Source of the DNA: a virus
Direction: 5' to 3' (one strand)
IMG/VR virus record: IMGVR_UViG_3300027784_000026
Coordinates: 1 to 27,760 of that record
DNA length: 27,760 bases
The notes under the pieces were generated by a model. The model did no database searches. It saw only the letters and a list, made by a program, of their open reading frames with translations, and was not told where the DNA came from. Position 1 is the first letter of the stretch, and the number at the start of each line of letters is the position of its first letter. Made by a program: the position numbers and the translations under genes. Of this stretch, positions 1 through 6,342 are shown piece after piece.

Positions 1-75
1 GCAAATACAGACGATTTTATTTGTATAGGTAGTGTCGAAGATGAATATTACGATGATGTAGTGAAAGGAGGATGA
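1..75 (+). CDS. C-terminal end of a truncated hypothetical protein
   Basis: Frame 1 is open from the left edge of the window to a TGA at 73-75 and encodes 24 residues ending in an acidic stretch (SVEDEYYDDVV) followed by KGG. The start lies outside the window. The end of the frame contains the AAAGGAGG that would serve as SD for the mini-ORF at 78, as is usual for these packed genes. No family can be assigned from so little sequence. Confidence 0.4.
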   Translation, partial: ANTDDFICIGSVEDEYYDDVVKGG

Positions 76-77
76 TT

Positions 78-110
78 ATGAATAAAACAATAATCAAGTA
101 TATTGTGTAG
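78..110 (+). CDS. 10-residue mini-ORF (MNKTIIKYIV), possible leader peptide
   Basis: An ATG follows AAAGGAGG (65-72) at a workable distance and opens a 10-codon ORF ending at TAG 108-110. The SD of the next gene (GGAGGTG) follows at once. A near-identical mini-ORF starts with the same 15 bases at 1062. It may be a translated leader that couples the neighbouring genes, or it may be chance. No function is recognisable. Confidence 0.25.
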   Translation: MNKTIIKYIV

Positions 111-121
111 GAGGTGATTAC

Positions 122-301
122 GTGGAATGCTTTGATGAATTTTTAGAAGAACAAATTAAAGAAGCGATTAAAGACCAACCAGAAATTAATTATGAAGATT
201 TAAATATTAAGAAAATAAAAGGCAATTTATACAGTGAATTGACAAGACATGTTAGTAATTATTCGTTTCATTATAGAGAAATTATTTTGTCAAGTATTTA
301 A
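122..301 (+). CDS. Small hypothetical protein, 59 aa, GTG start
   Basis: A GTG at 122 sits behind TAGGAGGTGATTAC, an almost perfect SD, and opens 59 codons to TAA at 299-301. The product begins MECFDEFLEEQIKEAIKD, is rich in Glu and Lys, and is probably helical in its first half. The frame is intact and protein-like although short. The next gene begins 34 bases downstream with its own SD. I do not recognise the family. The GTG choice rests on the SD spacing; no ATG is available near the start of this frame. Confidence 0.6.
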   Translation: MECFDEFLEEQIKEAIKDQPEINYEDLNIKKIKGNLYSELTRHVSNYSFHYREIILSSI

Positions 302-335
302 AACAATACGGCGGGATTGTTTAGGGGGTGAAAAA

Positions 336-716
336 GTGAATAAATATAAATTTAGAGTTTGGAATAAAAAACACCAAAATATGTATTATAGTGATAATTT
401 TAATTGTTTATCAGATTTTTTTGGAGAACGAGGGTATCAATATCATGCAGTAAGTGATTCGAAAGAAAAAATAATTAAAATGCAATACACAGGGCGTGAA
501 GATGAAAAAGGCAAGGAAATTTATGAAGGGGATATAGTAGAATTTAATAATTATGAAAATAGCGAAATGTATAAAGGGTTAGTTGTATTTCATGATTGTT
601 CCTTTTGTATTAATTTATTTGAGGACTATGATTATCGTTATATGAGAGAATTTCATTATATTAAGATTTTAGGAAATAAATATGAAAATCCAGAATTGCT
701 GGAGGTGGAAGAATGA
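336..716 (+). CDS. yopX: YopX-domain protein, copy 1
   Basis: YopX proteins are common small accessory proteins of Firmicutes phages (SPbeta YopX is the reference) whose role is unknown. The hallmarks visible here are an N-terminal KYKFRVWNKKHQNMYY, a central MQYTGREDEKGKEIYEGDIVEF, and a C-terminal ILGNKYENPELL. I place the start at GTG 336 behind TTAGGGGGTG. This matches the usual first residues of the family, whereas an upstream ATG at 249 in the same frame would add 29 residues unlike the family and would overlap the preceding gene. The product is 126 aa. Its stop overlaps the start of the next YopX copy (ATGA), so the two are translationally coupled. The domain call is confident; no biochemical role can be stated. 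Confidence 0.85.
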   Translation: MNKYKFRVWNKKHQNMYYSDNFNCLSDFFGERGYQYHAVSDSKEKIIKMQYTGREDEKGKEIYEGDIVEFNNYENSEMYKGLVVFHDCSFCINLFEDYDYRYMREFHYIKILGNKYENPELLEVEE

Positions 717-1069
717 AAGAATATAAATTCAGGGTATGGAGCGAGATATTAGATAAAATGATTTATTCTAAGGATAATGCAATAAAGTTTTATAATGGTA
801 TATTGCTTAGTTGTGGGGATATTTGTGATGGTAAAGTTATGCAGTATACAGGTTTAAAAGATAAAAATGGTAAGGAAATTTATGAAGGGGATATAGTTAA
901 TTGCATGGACTCCTGGGAAGCAATAATAGAATACCATGAGTATAGTGGGGGTTGGTACTGCAAGAATATTGAAACTGGAAATTATGTTACAATTTGCAAT
1001 CAAGAAAACATGAAGCATATGAAAATTATTGGCAATAGATATGAAAATCCAGAGTTATTAAATGAATAA
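713..1069 (+). CDS. yopX: YopX-domain protein, copy 2
   Basis: This 118-aa paralogue lies directly behind copy 1 with an ATGA overlap and an SD (CTGGAGGTGG) inside copy 1. It repeats the landmarks: KEYKFRVWSEILDKMIY at the N terminus, MQYTGLKDKNGKEIYEGDIV in the middle and IIGNRYENPELL at the end. The stretch coding for KEIYEGDIV is almost identical in DNA between the copies, while the region between the landmarks differs strongly. This suggests tandem duplication, or capture of a second homologue, followed by divergence. Function unknown, as for copy 1. Confidence 0.85.
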   Translation: MKEYKFRVWSEILDKMIYSKDNAIKFYNGILLSCGDICDGKVMQYTGLKDKNGKEIYEGDIVNCMDSWEAIIEYHEYSGGWYCKNIETGNYVTICNQENMKHMKIIGNRYENPELLNE

Positions 1070-1091
1070 AACAATATCAGGCTATTGCTGA
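1062..1091 (+). CDS. 9-residue mini-ORF (MNKTISGYC) overlapping YopX stop
   Basis: An ATG inside the last codons of YopX copy 2 opens MNKTISGYC and stops at TGA 1089-1091, next to the AAAGGAGG that serves the following gene. The first 15 bases equal those of the mini-ORF at 78. It may be a duplicated boundary element rather than a gene. No function is implied. Confidence 0.2.
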   Translation: MNKTISGYC

Positions 1092-1104
1092 AAGGAGGAT
1101 AAAT

Positions 1105-1362
1105 ATGAGTAAATGTAAAATATGTAAAGATATAATTTTATTCCGATGGGGAATTAGACATGGATTTGGAGAATGTGTACGTTGTGGAACTCCTTATAAA
1201 TATTATCATTATGATGATGAAAATAATAGAGAAAAGTATTTTGAATGTCGATTAAAGGAAGAATACGTTGATGTTGCCCAACAGTATTATCAGGAAACAG
1301 GCAAAAGGTTAGACGCTGAAGTTGAAGGTTTTGAAGAATGGTTAAAAAAGAAAGGAGAATGA
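1105..1362 (+). CDS. Small protein with Cys pairs, possible zinc binding
   Basis: An 85-aa product with CKIC near the N terminus (residues 4-7) and CVRC at about 25-28. The paired CxxC motifs suggest a small zinc knuckle. The C-terminal half is charged and probably helical (EEYVDVAQQYYQETGKRL, then EGFEEWLKKKGE). The SD AAAGGAGG precedes the ATG by 8 bases. It lies in the accessory block of small genes before dUTPase. The zinc-binding role is inferred only from the Cys spacing; the family is not recognised. Confidence 0.6.
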   Translation: MSKCKICKDIILFRWGIRHGFGECVRCGTPYKYYHYDDENNREKYFECRLKEEYVDVAQQYYQETGKRLDAEVEGFEEWLKKKGE

Positions 1363-1364
1363 TT

Positions 1365-1646
1365 ATGAGCTGGAAAATTAGATATGAAAGCATAATGTAT
1401 GATTGCCCGCACAGAAGGTGGTATGAAATAACAAGTGGTGATGAAGTTGAATATTTTTGCTATGAACCTAATTATGGAAAAGGAGAAACGAAATGCAATG
1501 AAGCTGAATGCCCGTTGAGGGTTGTTGATGACGACAAAGAAGCCGGAAAAGATGTAGCATATGAATTTGGACCAAAAATTGAATTAGGTCATTATAGCGT
1601 TAATAAGAACAGGAGGCTAAGGAAGGAGGGGGGAAATAATGATTAG
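1365..1646 (+). CDS. Hypothetical protein with four spaced cysteines, 93 aa
   Basis: The ATG at 1365 is preceded by AAAGGAG with a 7-base gap. An ATG at 1359 is too close to the SD, and an ATG at 1338 in the same frame lies inside the preceding gene, so 1365 is preferred. The product begins MSWKIRYESIMYDCPHRRWYE and contains cysteines in YDCPH, YFCYE and TKCNEAECPL, a pattern fitting a small metal-binding fold. It then has an acidic stretch (VVDDDKEAGKD). It overlaps the next reading frame by a few bases. Unknown family. Confidence 0.6.
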   Translation: MSWKIRYESIMYDCPHRRWYEITSGDEVEYFCYEPNYGKGETKCNEAECPLRVVDDDKEAGKDVAYEFGPKIELGHYSVNKNRRLRKEGGNND

Positions 1647-1841
1647 TGTTTCTAGAAAAGGGGGGAGGGAAATGATGAATGCGTTCTGGCTTGACGAAGA
1701 GATTGTCAGATACTACATAAAGAACAATCTTTTCAAACTGACAGTAACTGTTATGATTTTATTTGCCAAGATTGCGGTTCTGAATTGGGGAAAGAAGACG
1801 TTGTAGGAGTTGAGAAAATTGATAATAGCTATTATAAATAG
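1639..1841 (+). pseudogene. Frameshifted small zinc-ribbon-like gene
   Basis: An ATG at 1639 (internal ATGs at 1672 and 1675, the latter after GGGGGAGGG) opens a frame reading MNAFWLDEE and on to TAG 1804-1806, but its second half is unlike a protein. The -1 frame from 1701 to TAG 1839-1841 instead reads DCQILHKEQSF and then CYDFICQDCGSELGKED. It contains a CxxC pair and has no usable start of its own, being closed upstream by TGA at 1692. The simplest reading is one gene, MNAFWLDEE joined to DCQILHKE, broken by a single-base change near 1695-1702. A sequencing error would look the same. No classic slippery heptamer is present, so programmed frameshifting is less likely. Confidence 0.4.
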
Positions 1842-1844
1842 CTA
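1826..1844 (+). promoter_or_regulatory. Perfect 8-bp inverted repeat, possible operator
   Basis: TAGCTATT (1826-1833), a 3-base centre ATA, and AATAGCTA (1837-1844) form a perfect dyad. It overlaps the stop of the broken zinc-ribbon frame and lies 66 bases before the dUTPase start. Its low G+C makes it a weak terminator stem, and the following GAGTTTTAG is only mildly T-rich. It could be an operator for a dimeric repressor. The call rests on symmetry alone. Confidence 0.3.
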
Positions 1845-1909
1845 GAGTTTTAGTTTGTGTGGGCTTGTTGTCGCTGTCAATAGCAATTATACCTGCTAGG
1901 AGGGGTAAT

Positions 1910-2401
1910 GTGAAACAACGTGGATTTGAGAAAATATCAAGAAGACAATTATTAAAAGACTTTGATGATAAGTTTAGGTATCATGAAATGGAACCAGAAA
2001 AAGTTATTTTACCTGAAAGAGCAACTGCTAAATCGGCGGGATATGATATTTTTTCCACTTTTCCTTTTGTTTTAGAACCGGGGGAAGCTACTAAAATACC
2101 AACCGGATTAAAAGCCTATATGCAACCAGATGAAGTATTAATGATATATCCCCGTAGTAGTCTTGGCTTCAAGTATTATGCTAGACTTGCAAATTCTACC
2201 GGATTGATTGACGCTGATTATTACAATAATGATGATAACGAAGGTCATATTTGGGTGAAGTTGAGGAATGAAAGCGACAAGGTGATGGAAATTGAACAAG
2301 GCGAAGCTATTTGTCAGGCTGTATTTCAAAAATATTTATTAGCTGATGGTGATAGTTTCGATGGTGAGGAAAGAAAAGGGGGAATAGGAAGTAGTGACTA
2401 A
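1910..2401 (+). CDS. dut: dUTP diphosphatase (trimeric type)
   Basis: It hydrolyses dUTP to dUMP and PPi, keeping uracil out of phage DNA and feeding dTMP synthesis. All five motifs of the trimeric dUTPase family are visible: AKSAGYDIFS (about 40-49), PRSSLGFK (81-88), TGLIDADYY (97-105, with the catalytic Asp), GEAICQAVFQ (131-140) and the C-terminal ERKGGIGSSD (154-163). The product is 163 aa, a normal subunit length. I place the start at GTG 1910 behind AGGAGGGG with a short spacer; an in-frame ATG at 1859 has no SD. A terminator-like hairpin follows 9 bases after the stop. It probably works with the RNR, ThyX-like protein and kinase encoded downstream. Confidence 0.93.
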   Translation: MKQRGFEKISRRQLLKDFDDKFRYHEMEPEKVILPERATAKSAGYDIFSTFPFVLEPGEATKIPTGLKAYMQPDEVLMIYPRSSLGFKYYARLANSTGLIDADYYNNDDNEGHIWVKLRNESDKVMEIEQGEAICQAVFQKYLLADGDSFDGEERKGGIGSSD

Positions 2402-2410
2402 TGTAATAAC

Positions 2411-2441
2411 GTCAGCACTTGCGAATAGGTGCTGACAATTT
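2411..2441 (+). terminator. Hairpin with short T run after dUTPase
   Basis: GTCAGCAC (2411-2418) pairs perfectly with GTGCTGAC (2429-2436) around a 10-base loop, followed by AATTTT. The stem is 8 bp and half G+C, placed just after the dUTPase stop, as expected of an intrinsic terminator, although the T run is short. Its right arm and tail belong to a 28-bp sequence repeated at 3054-3081. Confidence 0.5.
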
Positions 2442-2450
2442 TAACAAAAG
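2423..2450 (+). repeat. 28-bp perfect direct repeat, copy 1
   Basis: The sequence from 2423 to 2450, starting GAATAGGTGCTGAC and running to ACAAAAG, recurs without mismatch at 3054-3081. Here it includes the right arm of the terminator-like hairpin and ends at the SD of the next gene. The two copies bracket about 600 bp carrying two small intact genes and one truncated one. Confidence 0.9.
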
Positions 2451-2460
2451 GAGGGATAAA

Positions 2461-2778
2461 ATGATATATGATACTTTTGAGGTTAAAGGTAATTGTAGAG
2501 GTTGCGGGAAATCGACAGAATGGTATATAAACGGTGATTATCCAGTTTGCAGAAATTGTATGACAAAATTAATTTCTGATTTCCATACTGTTACTAATTT
2601 TGAATATTTACCTAAAAATAAGGAAGATGATTATTTAAACTGTATAAATGAAATTGCTCAATATATATCAAGTACTAAACATAATTTCAGTTTTGAAACT
2701 AGATACGCAATTTTAGATATTATCGAAAAACATGATAAAAAACTGGGGTTACACTGGAAAGCGGATGTAAGAAATTAA
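2461..2778 (+). CDS. Small protein with two CxxC pairs, 105 aa
   Basis: The ATG at 2461 follows AAAGGAGGGATAAA, an excellent SD; an upstream ATG at 2419 falls in the terminator hairpin and is rejected. The N-terminal third carries CRGC (about 12-15) and CRNC (29-32), spaced as in a small zinc ribbon. The rest is charged and helical (EDDYLNCINEIAQYISS, then RYAILDIIEKHDKK). It lies between the two 28-bp repeats. A nucleic-acid or protein-binding zinc protein is an inference from the Cys pairs. Confidence 0.65.
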   Translation: MIYDTFEVKGNCRGCGKSTEWYINGDYPVCRNCMTKLISDFHTVTNFEYLPKNKEDDYLNCINEIAQYISSTKHNFSFETRYAILDIIEKHDKKLGLHWKADVRN

Positions 2779-2790
2779 AGGAGGCATAAT

Positions 2791-2967
2791 ATGACTAAAT
2801 TTAATATTGAACTAGAAATACCCGACAATGAATTACCAGATGATAAAGTTGAAAAAGTTTTTATGGTTAATGGGATGATAACAGAATCATTAGAAGATTG
2901 TGTTATTGAAAATTTTAGAGTCCATGATACTATGATTATGCAAAAGTTTAGTGATGAAGACATTTAA
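2791..2967 (+). CDS. Small acidic hypothetical protein, 58 aa
   Basis: An ATG at 2791 behind AAAGGAGGCATAAT opens 58 codons ending at TAA 2965-2967. The product begins MTKFNIELEIPDNELPDDKV and continues with an acidic, probably alpha/beta segment ending KFSDEDI. SD quality, codon use like the neighbours and the orderly spacing argue that it is real, and that the open frame on the other strand here is a shadow. No family recognised. Confidence 0.6.
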   Translation: MTKFNIELEIPDNELPDDKVEKVFMVNGMITESLEDCVIENFRVHDTMIMQKFSDEDI

Positions 2968-2984
2968 AAAAGGAGGTTAATTAA

Positions 2985-3059
2985 ATGCAATTCCCCGCTG
3001 AAATTGATAATCAGAAAACTATCAAAAAAGGTATGAAAATCACCTTAATGGTAGAATAG
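2985..3059 (+). pseudogene. Truncated phage protein N-terminus (24 aa)
   Basis: An ATG behind AAAAAGGAGGTTAATTAA reads MQFPAEIDNQKTIKKGMKIT and then LMVE before TAG at 3057-3059. The opening resembles the start of longer phage proteins that begin with an MKFPAEI-type strand, so this is probably only the N terminus of such a gene. The TAG lies within copy 2 of the 28-bp repeat. A recombination joined at that repeat would explain both the truncation and the repeat. A genuine 24-residue peptide cannot be excluded. Confidence 0.45.
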
Positions 3060-3081
3060 GTGCTGACAATTTTAACAAAAG
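3054..3081 (+). repeat. 28-bp perfect direct repeat, copy 2
   Basis: Identical to 2423-2450. This copy lacks the left arm of the hairpin, so it should not act as a terminator. It starts inside the last codons of the truncated ORF and supplies its TAG stop. Confidence 0.9.
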
Positions 3082-3133
3082 GGAAGGGTAAAGGGGTTGT
3101 TAATATTAATTTATAAAAAAAGGGGGTTATAAA

Positions 3134-3445
3134 ATGTTTGACCATACTGAGTATAGCGATGTGCGGGAACGAATGATGGAATCTCTTGATAATTATGCAA
3201 AAAAAGGCTGGGTACCGGGTGGCTTTCTGGAGGCAGTTTTAAGAAACGATTTGAGCGGTGCTATGATGAGGGCAGACCATGTAAGCAGGAACAATATATT
3301 CCACATAGTTAAGTATTGTTACAACGAGTTGCCCAGCGAATGCTGGGGGAGTAAAGAGCATTTTGCAGCATGGTTAGAAGAAGAAAAATATAAAACCTTC
3401 CAAGAAAGGGAGAAAATGAATGAATATACTGAAAGCAACAGTTAG
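3134..3445 (+). CDS. Conserved phage protein, 103 aa, early region
   Basis: The ATG follows AAAAAGGGGGTTATAAA. The core, with AVLRNDLSGAMMRADHVSR and then YCYNELPSECWGSKEHFAAW, matches a pattern I know from many small phage early proteins, in which a helix with VLRNDL is followed by LPSECWGS and a Trp-rich end. No function is established for that group. The product is mostly helical, soluble and without a signal or membrane segment. It sits directly before the primase gene, which may mean a replication-linked role, but that is only context. Confidence 0.7.
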   Translation: MFDHTEYSDVRERMMESLDNYAKKGWVPGGFLEAVLRNDLSGAMMRADHVSRNNIFHIVKYCYNELPSECWGSKEHFAAWLEEEKYKTFQEREKMNEYTESNS

Positions 3446-3457
3446 GGGGGACATATA

Positions 3458-4387
3458 ATGAAATACATAGAAATTGATAATACACCTATTATGGCAGACA
3501 TCAAAGATATACTTGTTAAATTAAGGCAGGAATTAGGTTATTTTAGAAGAATTAAAGATACAAATAATAATTATATGGTAGTGTGCCCTTTTCATGATGA
3601 TACTGACCCCAGTTTAGGTATAACCAGAAGAAAGGTTAAGAAACTTGATGGTCATACTGTACCTGCAGGTACGGTTAATTGTTTTGGTTGTGATTATAGT
3701 GCGGATTTCTTAACTTTTATTGCTAACCTTAAAAATATTACACCTAAAAAAGCTAAAAAATGGTTGTTAAATAACTTTGAGAAAGGTCAGTATTTAAAGC
3801 GGGCTATTGACATGGAACAAGAACAAGAACCAAAGACCTATGATTTAAGTCATTTTGAGAACTATCATCCGTATATGGCTAAACGAGGTATACAAAAGGA
3901 CTATATAAAGAGATATAATTTAAAATATAATCCTGAATCAAACACTATAGTTTTCCCTATTTATAAAAAAGGTAAGATTATAGGTTATGAGGAAAGGGGG
4001 GTAGAGCATAAGTGGATACATGATGAGGGTACTACAAACACTTTGTATGGAAGGCAATGTCTATACCCTAGCAATGAAATATGGTTAACAGAAGGCCCTA
4101 TAGATTGTATTATAACGGTACAGAGTGGGTTTAATGCGGTAGCTATCCTAGGGGGTATATCAAACCAAAAAATAAAAGAGATAAAGCAACTACCTAACAG
4201 GGTATTAGTGTGTGCGTTTGATGATGACAAAACGGGGGATTATTATACAGATTTAATTTACAATAACATATCAGATAAAATAATTAAGAAAGCAACCTTT
4301 AGAGCAAATGACCCAGGAGCAATGACTGATAGTTTTGATTATAACATAAATATACTTACAGGAGGTAATTATGCAGCAAACATATAA
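3458..4387 (+). CDS. dnaG: DnaG-type DNA primase (CHC2 zinc finger + TOPRIM)
   Basis: It should synthesise RNA primers for DNA replication. The CHC2 zinc-binding module is seen as CPFH (C43, H46) and CFGC (C75, C78). The TOPRIM fold follows, with TEGPIDCI (E212) and the acidic FDDDKTG (254-260) that binds Mg2+. At 309 aa it is about half the length of bacterial DnaG and ends soon after TOPRIM, so it lacks a C-terminal helicase-binding domain and is not fused to a helicase. The SD is TAGGGGGGACATATA. Its end overlaps the sigma-like gene by 17 bases. No DnaB-type helicase occurs in this window, so the partner helicase must be elsewhere or come from the host. Confidence 0.88.
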   Translation: MKYIEIDNTPIMADIKDILVKLRQELGYFRRIKDTNNNYMVVCPFHDDTDPSLGITRRKVKKLDGHTVPAGTVNCFGCDYSADFLTFIANLKNITPKKAKKWLLNNFEKGQYLKRAIDMEQEQEPKTYDLSHFENYHPYMAKRGIQKDYIKRYNLKYNPESNTIVFPIYKKGKIIGYEERGVEHKWIHDEGTTNTLYGRQCLYPSNEIWLTEGPIDCIITVQSGFNAVAILGGISNQKIKEIKQLPNRVLVCAFDDDKTGDYYTDLIYNNISDKIIKKATFRANDPGAMTDSFDYNINILTGGNYAANI

Positions 4388-4988
4388 AAATCTTATAGCA
4401 GTTTCGGCAGATTTACATAATCAGGAAATTATAGAAGAATACAGACAAGGTAATGAAGACTTAGCTATAGCTAGTTTTTTTGTAAATAACTTTTCTTTTT
4501 TTAAAAGTCTAGCACATAAATATTGGTCAATAGAAGAGGAAGAAAAATCTAGTTTTGCCCTGACAGCTATTCATAACGCCTTAGAACAATATAATGGTGA
4601 TTATAAACTTATTACTTTAGCAGGTGAACTATTTAAACAAAAGTTAATTAACAGTATTCAAAGACAAAATGCTGAAAAGAGGGAAATTGATTACAACTAT
4701 GATAGTTTAGAGTCTATGAGAGATAATGATGAAAATTTAGACTTCCTCCCTACTTATAAAGATAGTTTAAATAGAAAAAATCCTTTTGAGTCTACTGTTA
4801 GTTTATTTTTACTCAAAGACCAAATCCAGGCAGATACTACTTTATCTGAAAAAGAAAAAGACATATGTTTATTATTATCTAAAGACGCCAGTTTATCATA
4901 TTCTGAAATAGGTGAAAAATTAAATATATCAAAACAATGTGTATATCGGCATGTTAAAAAGCTAAAAAATAAAAGTTTTTTACATTAA
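4371..4988 (+). CDS. Sigma-70 family-like transcription factor, 205 aa
   Basis: The length and layout fit a small sigma factor. Residues about 20-110 form a helical region like sigma region 2 (EYRQGNEDLAIASFFVNN to SLAHKYW and the following helices). The C-terminal helix-turn-helix resembles region 4, with LSEKEKDICLLLSKDASLSY followed by SEIGEKLNISKQCVYRHVKK. It probably directs RNA polymerase to phage promoters or acts as a phage regulator. The start at ATG 4371 follows ACAGGAGGTAATT inside the primase gene, so the two are coupled. A promoter-like sequence follows its stop. Region 2 is weakly conserved, so a plain HTH regulator is the alternative. Confidence 0.65.
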   Translation: MQQTYKNLIAVSADLHNQEIIEEYRQGNEDLAIASFFVNNFSFFKSLAHKYWSIEEEEKSSFALTAIHNALEQYNGDYKLITLAGELFKQKLINSIQRQNAEKREIDYNYDSLESMRDNDENLDFLPTYKDSLNRKNPFESTVSLFLLKDQIQADTTLSEKEKDICLLLSKDASLSYSEIGEKLNISKQCVYRHVKKLKNKSFLH

Positions 4989-5002
4989 TTTTTAAATTAT
5001 CG

Positions 5003-5031
5003 TTATGATTAGAGGTTAAGTTTTGTATAAT
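5003..5031 (+). promoter_or_regulatory. Sigma-A-type promoter
   Basis: TATAAT at 5026-5031 is a perfect -10, and TTATGA at 5003-5008, 17 bases upstream, matches four of six -35 positions. The site lies in the gap between the sigma-like gene and the next gene and would drive the recombination/SSB/polymerase block. It is the best consensus promoter I can see on the + strand. Confidence 0.5.
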
Positions 5032-5054
5032 AGTAGTAAGGAAGGGGTGAGTAA

Positions 5055-5279
5055 ATGGGCAACCTAATGAGCGGTCTAGCAGAATCTAAAGTATTTGAAA
5101 ATCTAAAATTTAGACAAAAATGTGAAAACTGCAATCACTTACTTAAAGTTAAAAAGTTTAGAATAAGGCACCCTGACCAATTAACATTAATTATTTATTG
5201 TAGGAATTGTGGGGATCATTATACAGAATTATATAGAATAGGAGGTATTGAGTATAAAGGGGGATATAAGCAGCTATAA
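5055..5279 (+). CDS. Small zinc-ribbon protein, 74 aa
   Basis: Two Cys pairs, CENC (about 23-26) and CRNC (49-52), frame a short beta-rich segment (KVKKFRIRHPDQLTLIIY), the layout of a zinc ribbon. The SD AAGGAAGGGGTGA precedes the ATG, and this is the first gene after the promoter at 5003. It sits directly upstream of the Rad52-like gene and may be an accessory of the replication or transcription machinery, but no specific family is recognised. Confidence 0.65.
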   Translation: MGNLMSGLAESKVFENLKFRQKCENCNHLLKVKKFRIRHPDQLTLIIYCRNCGDHYTELYRIGGIEYKGGYKQL

Positions 5280-5293
5280 AAGGAGGAATAAAA

Positions 5294-5908
5294 TTGTTAG
5301 AAGAGTTAAAAGCACCATTTCCTAGTAAGTTGGTTAAATGGCGTGTGGGGCAGAAAAATAATGGTAGGGGATTAGCCTTAGCTTATGTGGACTCCAGAAC
5401 AGTGATGGGAAGATTTGATGAGGTATTAGGGGTTGGTGGTTGGCAAAGACAACATAGTTTTGGTACTAATGGTGAGGTGTTATGTAGTATTGGTATAAAT
5501 ATAGATAAACAATGGGTTTGGAAAACAGATGGGGCTGCTCAAACAAACTATGAAAGTGAAAAGGGAGGATTAAGTGATTCTTTTAAAAGGGCTGCTGTCA
5601 ATTGGGGGGTAGGTAGATATTTATACTATCTGGACTCTAAATGGGTAAATTTAAAGAAAGGTAAGATAGATAAACCTCCTAAACTGCCTATTTGGGCAAC
5701 CTCTTATGTCGAACAAATAAAATATTACTATGGTCAAAATAAAAAGAAAGTCCAACCTGTTCTTCAGAAATTTATTAAAGATAAAGATATAGACAGTGTG
5801 CAGGAGTTTATTGAAGGTCAAAATAAAAGCAGTGGAAGTAACTTATCCAATCTAAAAATATCGGAACAAAAAGAATTACTTACTACCATAGGGAGGGCTG
5901 TAAAGTGA
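5294..5908 (+). CDS. Rad52/Rad22-family single-strand annealing protein
   Basis: Phage Rad52-type proteins (Sak group) anneal complementary ssDNA in recombination and DNA repair. The family core is visible: YVDSRTVMGRFDEVLGVGGW (about 32-51), then CSIGINIDKQWVWKTDGA and SDSFKRAAVNWGVGRYLYYL (about 95-114), the last being the strongest signature. The C-terminal third is Lys/Ser-rich and probably flexible. The start is TTG 5294 after AAAAGGAGGAATAAAA. The stop overlaps the GTG of the SSB gene, so the two are coupled, as often seen for phage annealases and SSB. The window also encodes RecA, so the phage has both annealing and strand-invasion proteins. At 204 aa the length fits the family. Confidence 0.85.
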   Translation: MLEELKAPFPSKLVKWRVGQKNNGRGLALAYVDSRTVMGRFDEVLGVGGWQRQHSFGTNGEVLCSIGINIDKQWVWKTDGAAQTNYESEKGGLSDSFKRAAVNWGVGRYLYYLDSKWVNLKKGKIDKPPKLPIWATSYVEQIKYYYGQNKKKVQPVLQKFIKDKDIDSVQEFIEGQNKSSGSNLSNLKISEQKELLTTIGRAVK

Positions 5909-6342
5909 ACAATATAGTTTTAATAGGAAGGTTAACCGAAAAACCAAAATTAAGGCATACCAATAATGGAACCCCAGTCTGTAATTTTACACTTGCAGTT
6001 GATAGAAATTACAAAAATAAAGATGGAGAAAGAGATACTGATTTTATTAAAATAGTTACCTGGAGAAAAAGAGCAGAAACTTGTGCTAAGTATTTAGATA
6101 AAGGTAGTTTAGTGGGAGTTCAAGGCTCTTTACAAATTAGCAAGCGTCAAACAGATGATAGAACATATATTAATCCTGAAATACAGGCAAGTAATGTAGA
6201 GTTTTTATCCTTCAAAAACAACAACCCCGAAGAAACAGAAGATAATAAAGATACTTCTTCAAATGATAATTCCTCAAATCCTAACTCCTCTAAAGATGAA
6301 AGTTTAGAGGGCTTTGATGACCAATTTGAAGTTCCTTTCTAG
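5905..6342 (+). CDS. ssb: Single-stranded DNA-binding protein
   Basis: It coats ssDNA during replication and recombination. The OB fold has the typical start MNNIVLIGRLTEKPKLRHTN, the core VCNFTLAVDRNY, FIKIVTWRKRAETCAKYLDK and GSLVGVQGSLQ. The Asn/Ser/Asp-rich linker (about 112-137) and the acidic tip FDDQFEVPF are the classical C-terminal tail used to recruit partner proteins. The product is 145 aa. The start is GTG 5905, overlapping the TGA of the annealase gene. The stop is TAG. The same frame stays open for 30 more codons after it, which is noted separately. Confidence 0.92.
   Translation: MNNIVLIGRLTEKPKLRHTNNGTPVCNFTLAVDRNYKNKDGERDTDFIKIVTWRKRAETCAKYLDKGSLVGVQGSLQISKRQTDDRTYINPEIQASNVEFLSFKNNNPEETEDNKDTSSNDNSSNPNSSKDESLEGFDDQFEVPF

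Noticed and set aside
239-267. TTGACA at 239-244 as a promoter -35
   Set aside because: No -10-like hexamer occurs 16-18 bases downstream, and the site lies within the small GTG-started gene at 122-301.
2775-2963. Open frame of 62 codons on the - strand
   Set aside because: It is the antisense shadow of the small + strand gene at 2791-2967, which has an ideal SD and spacing.
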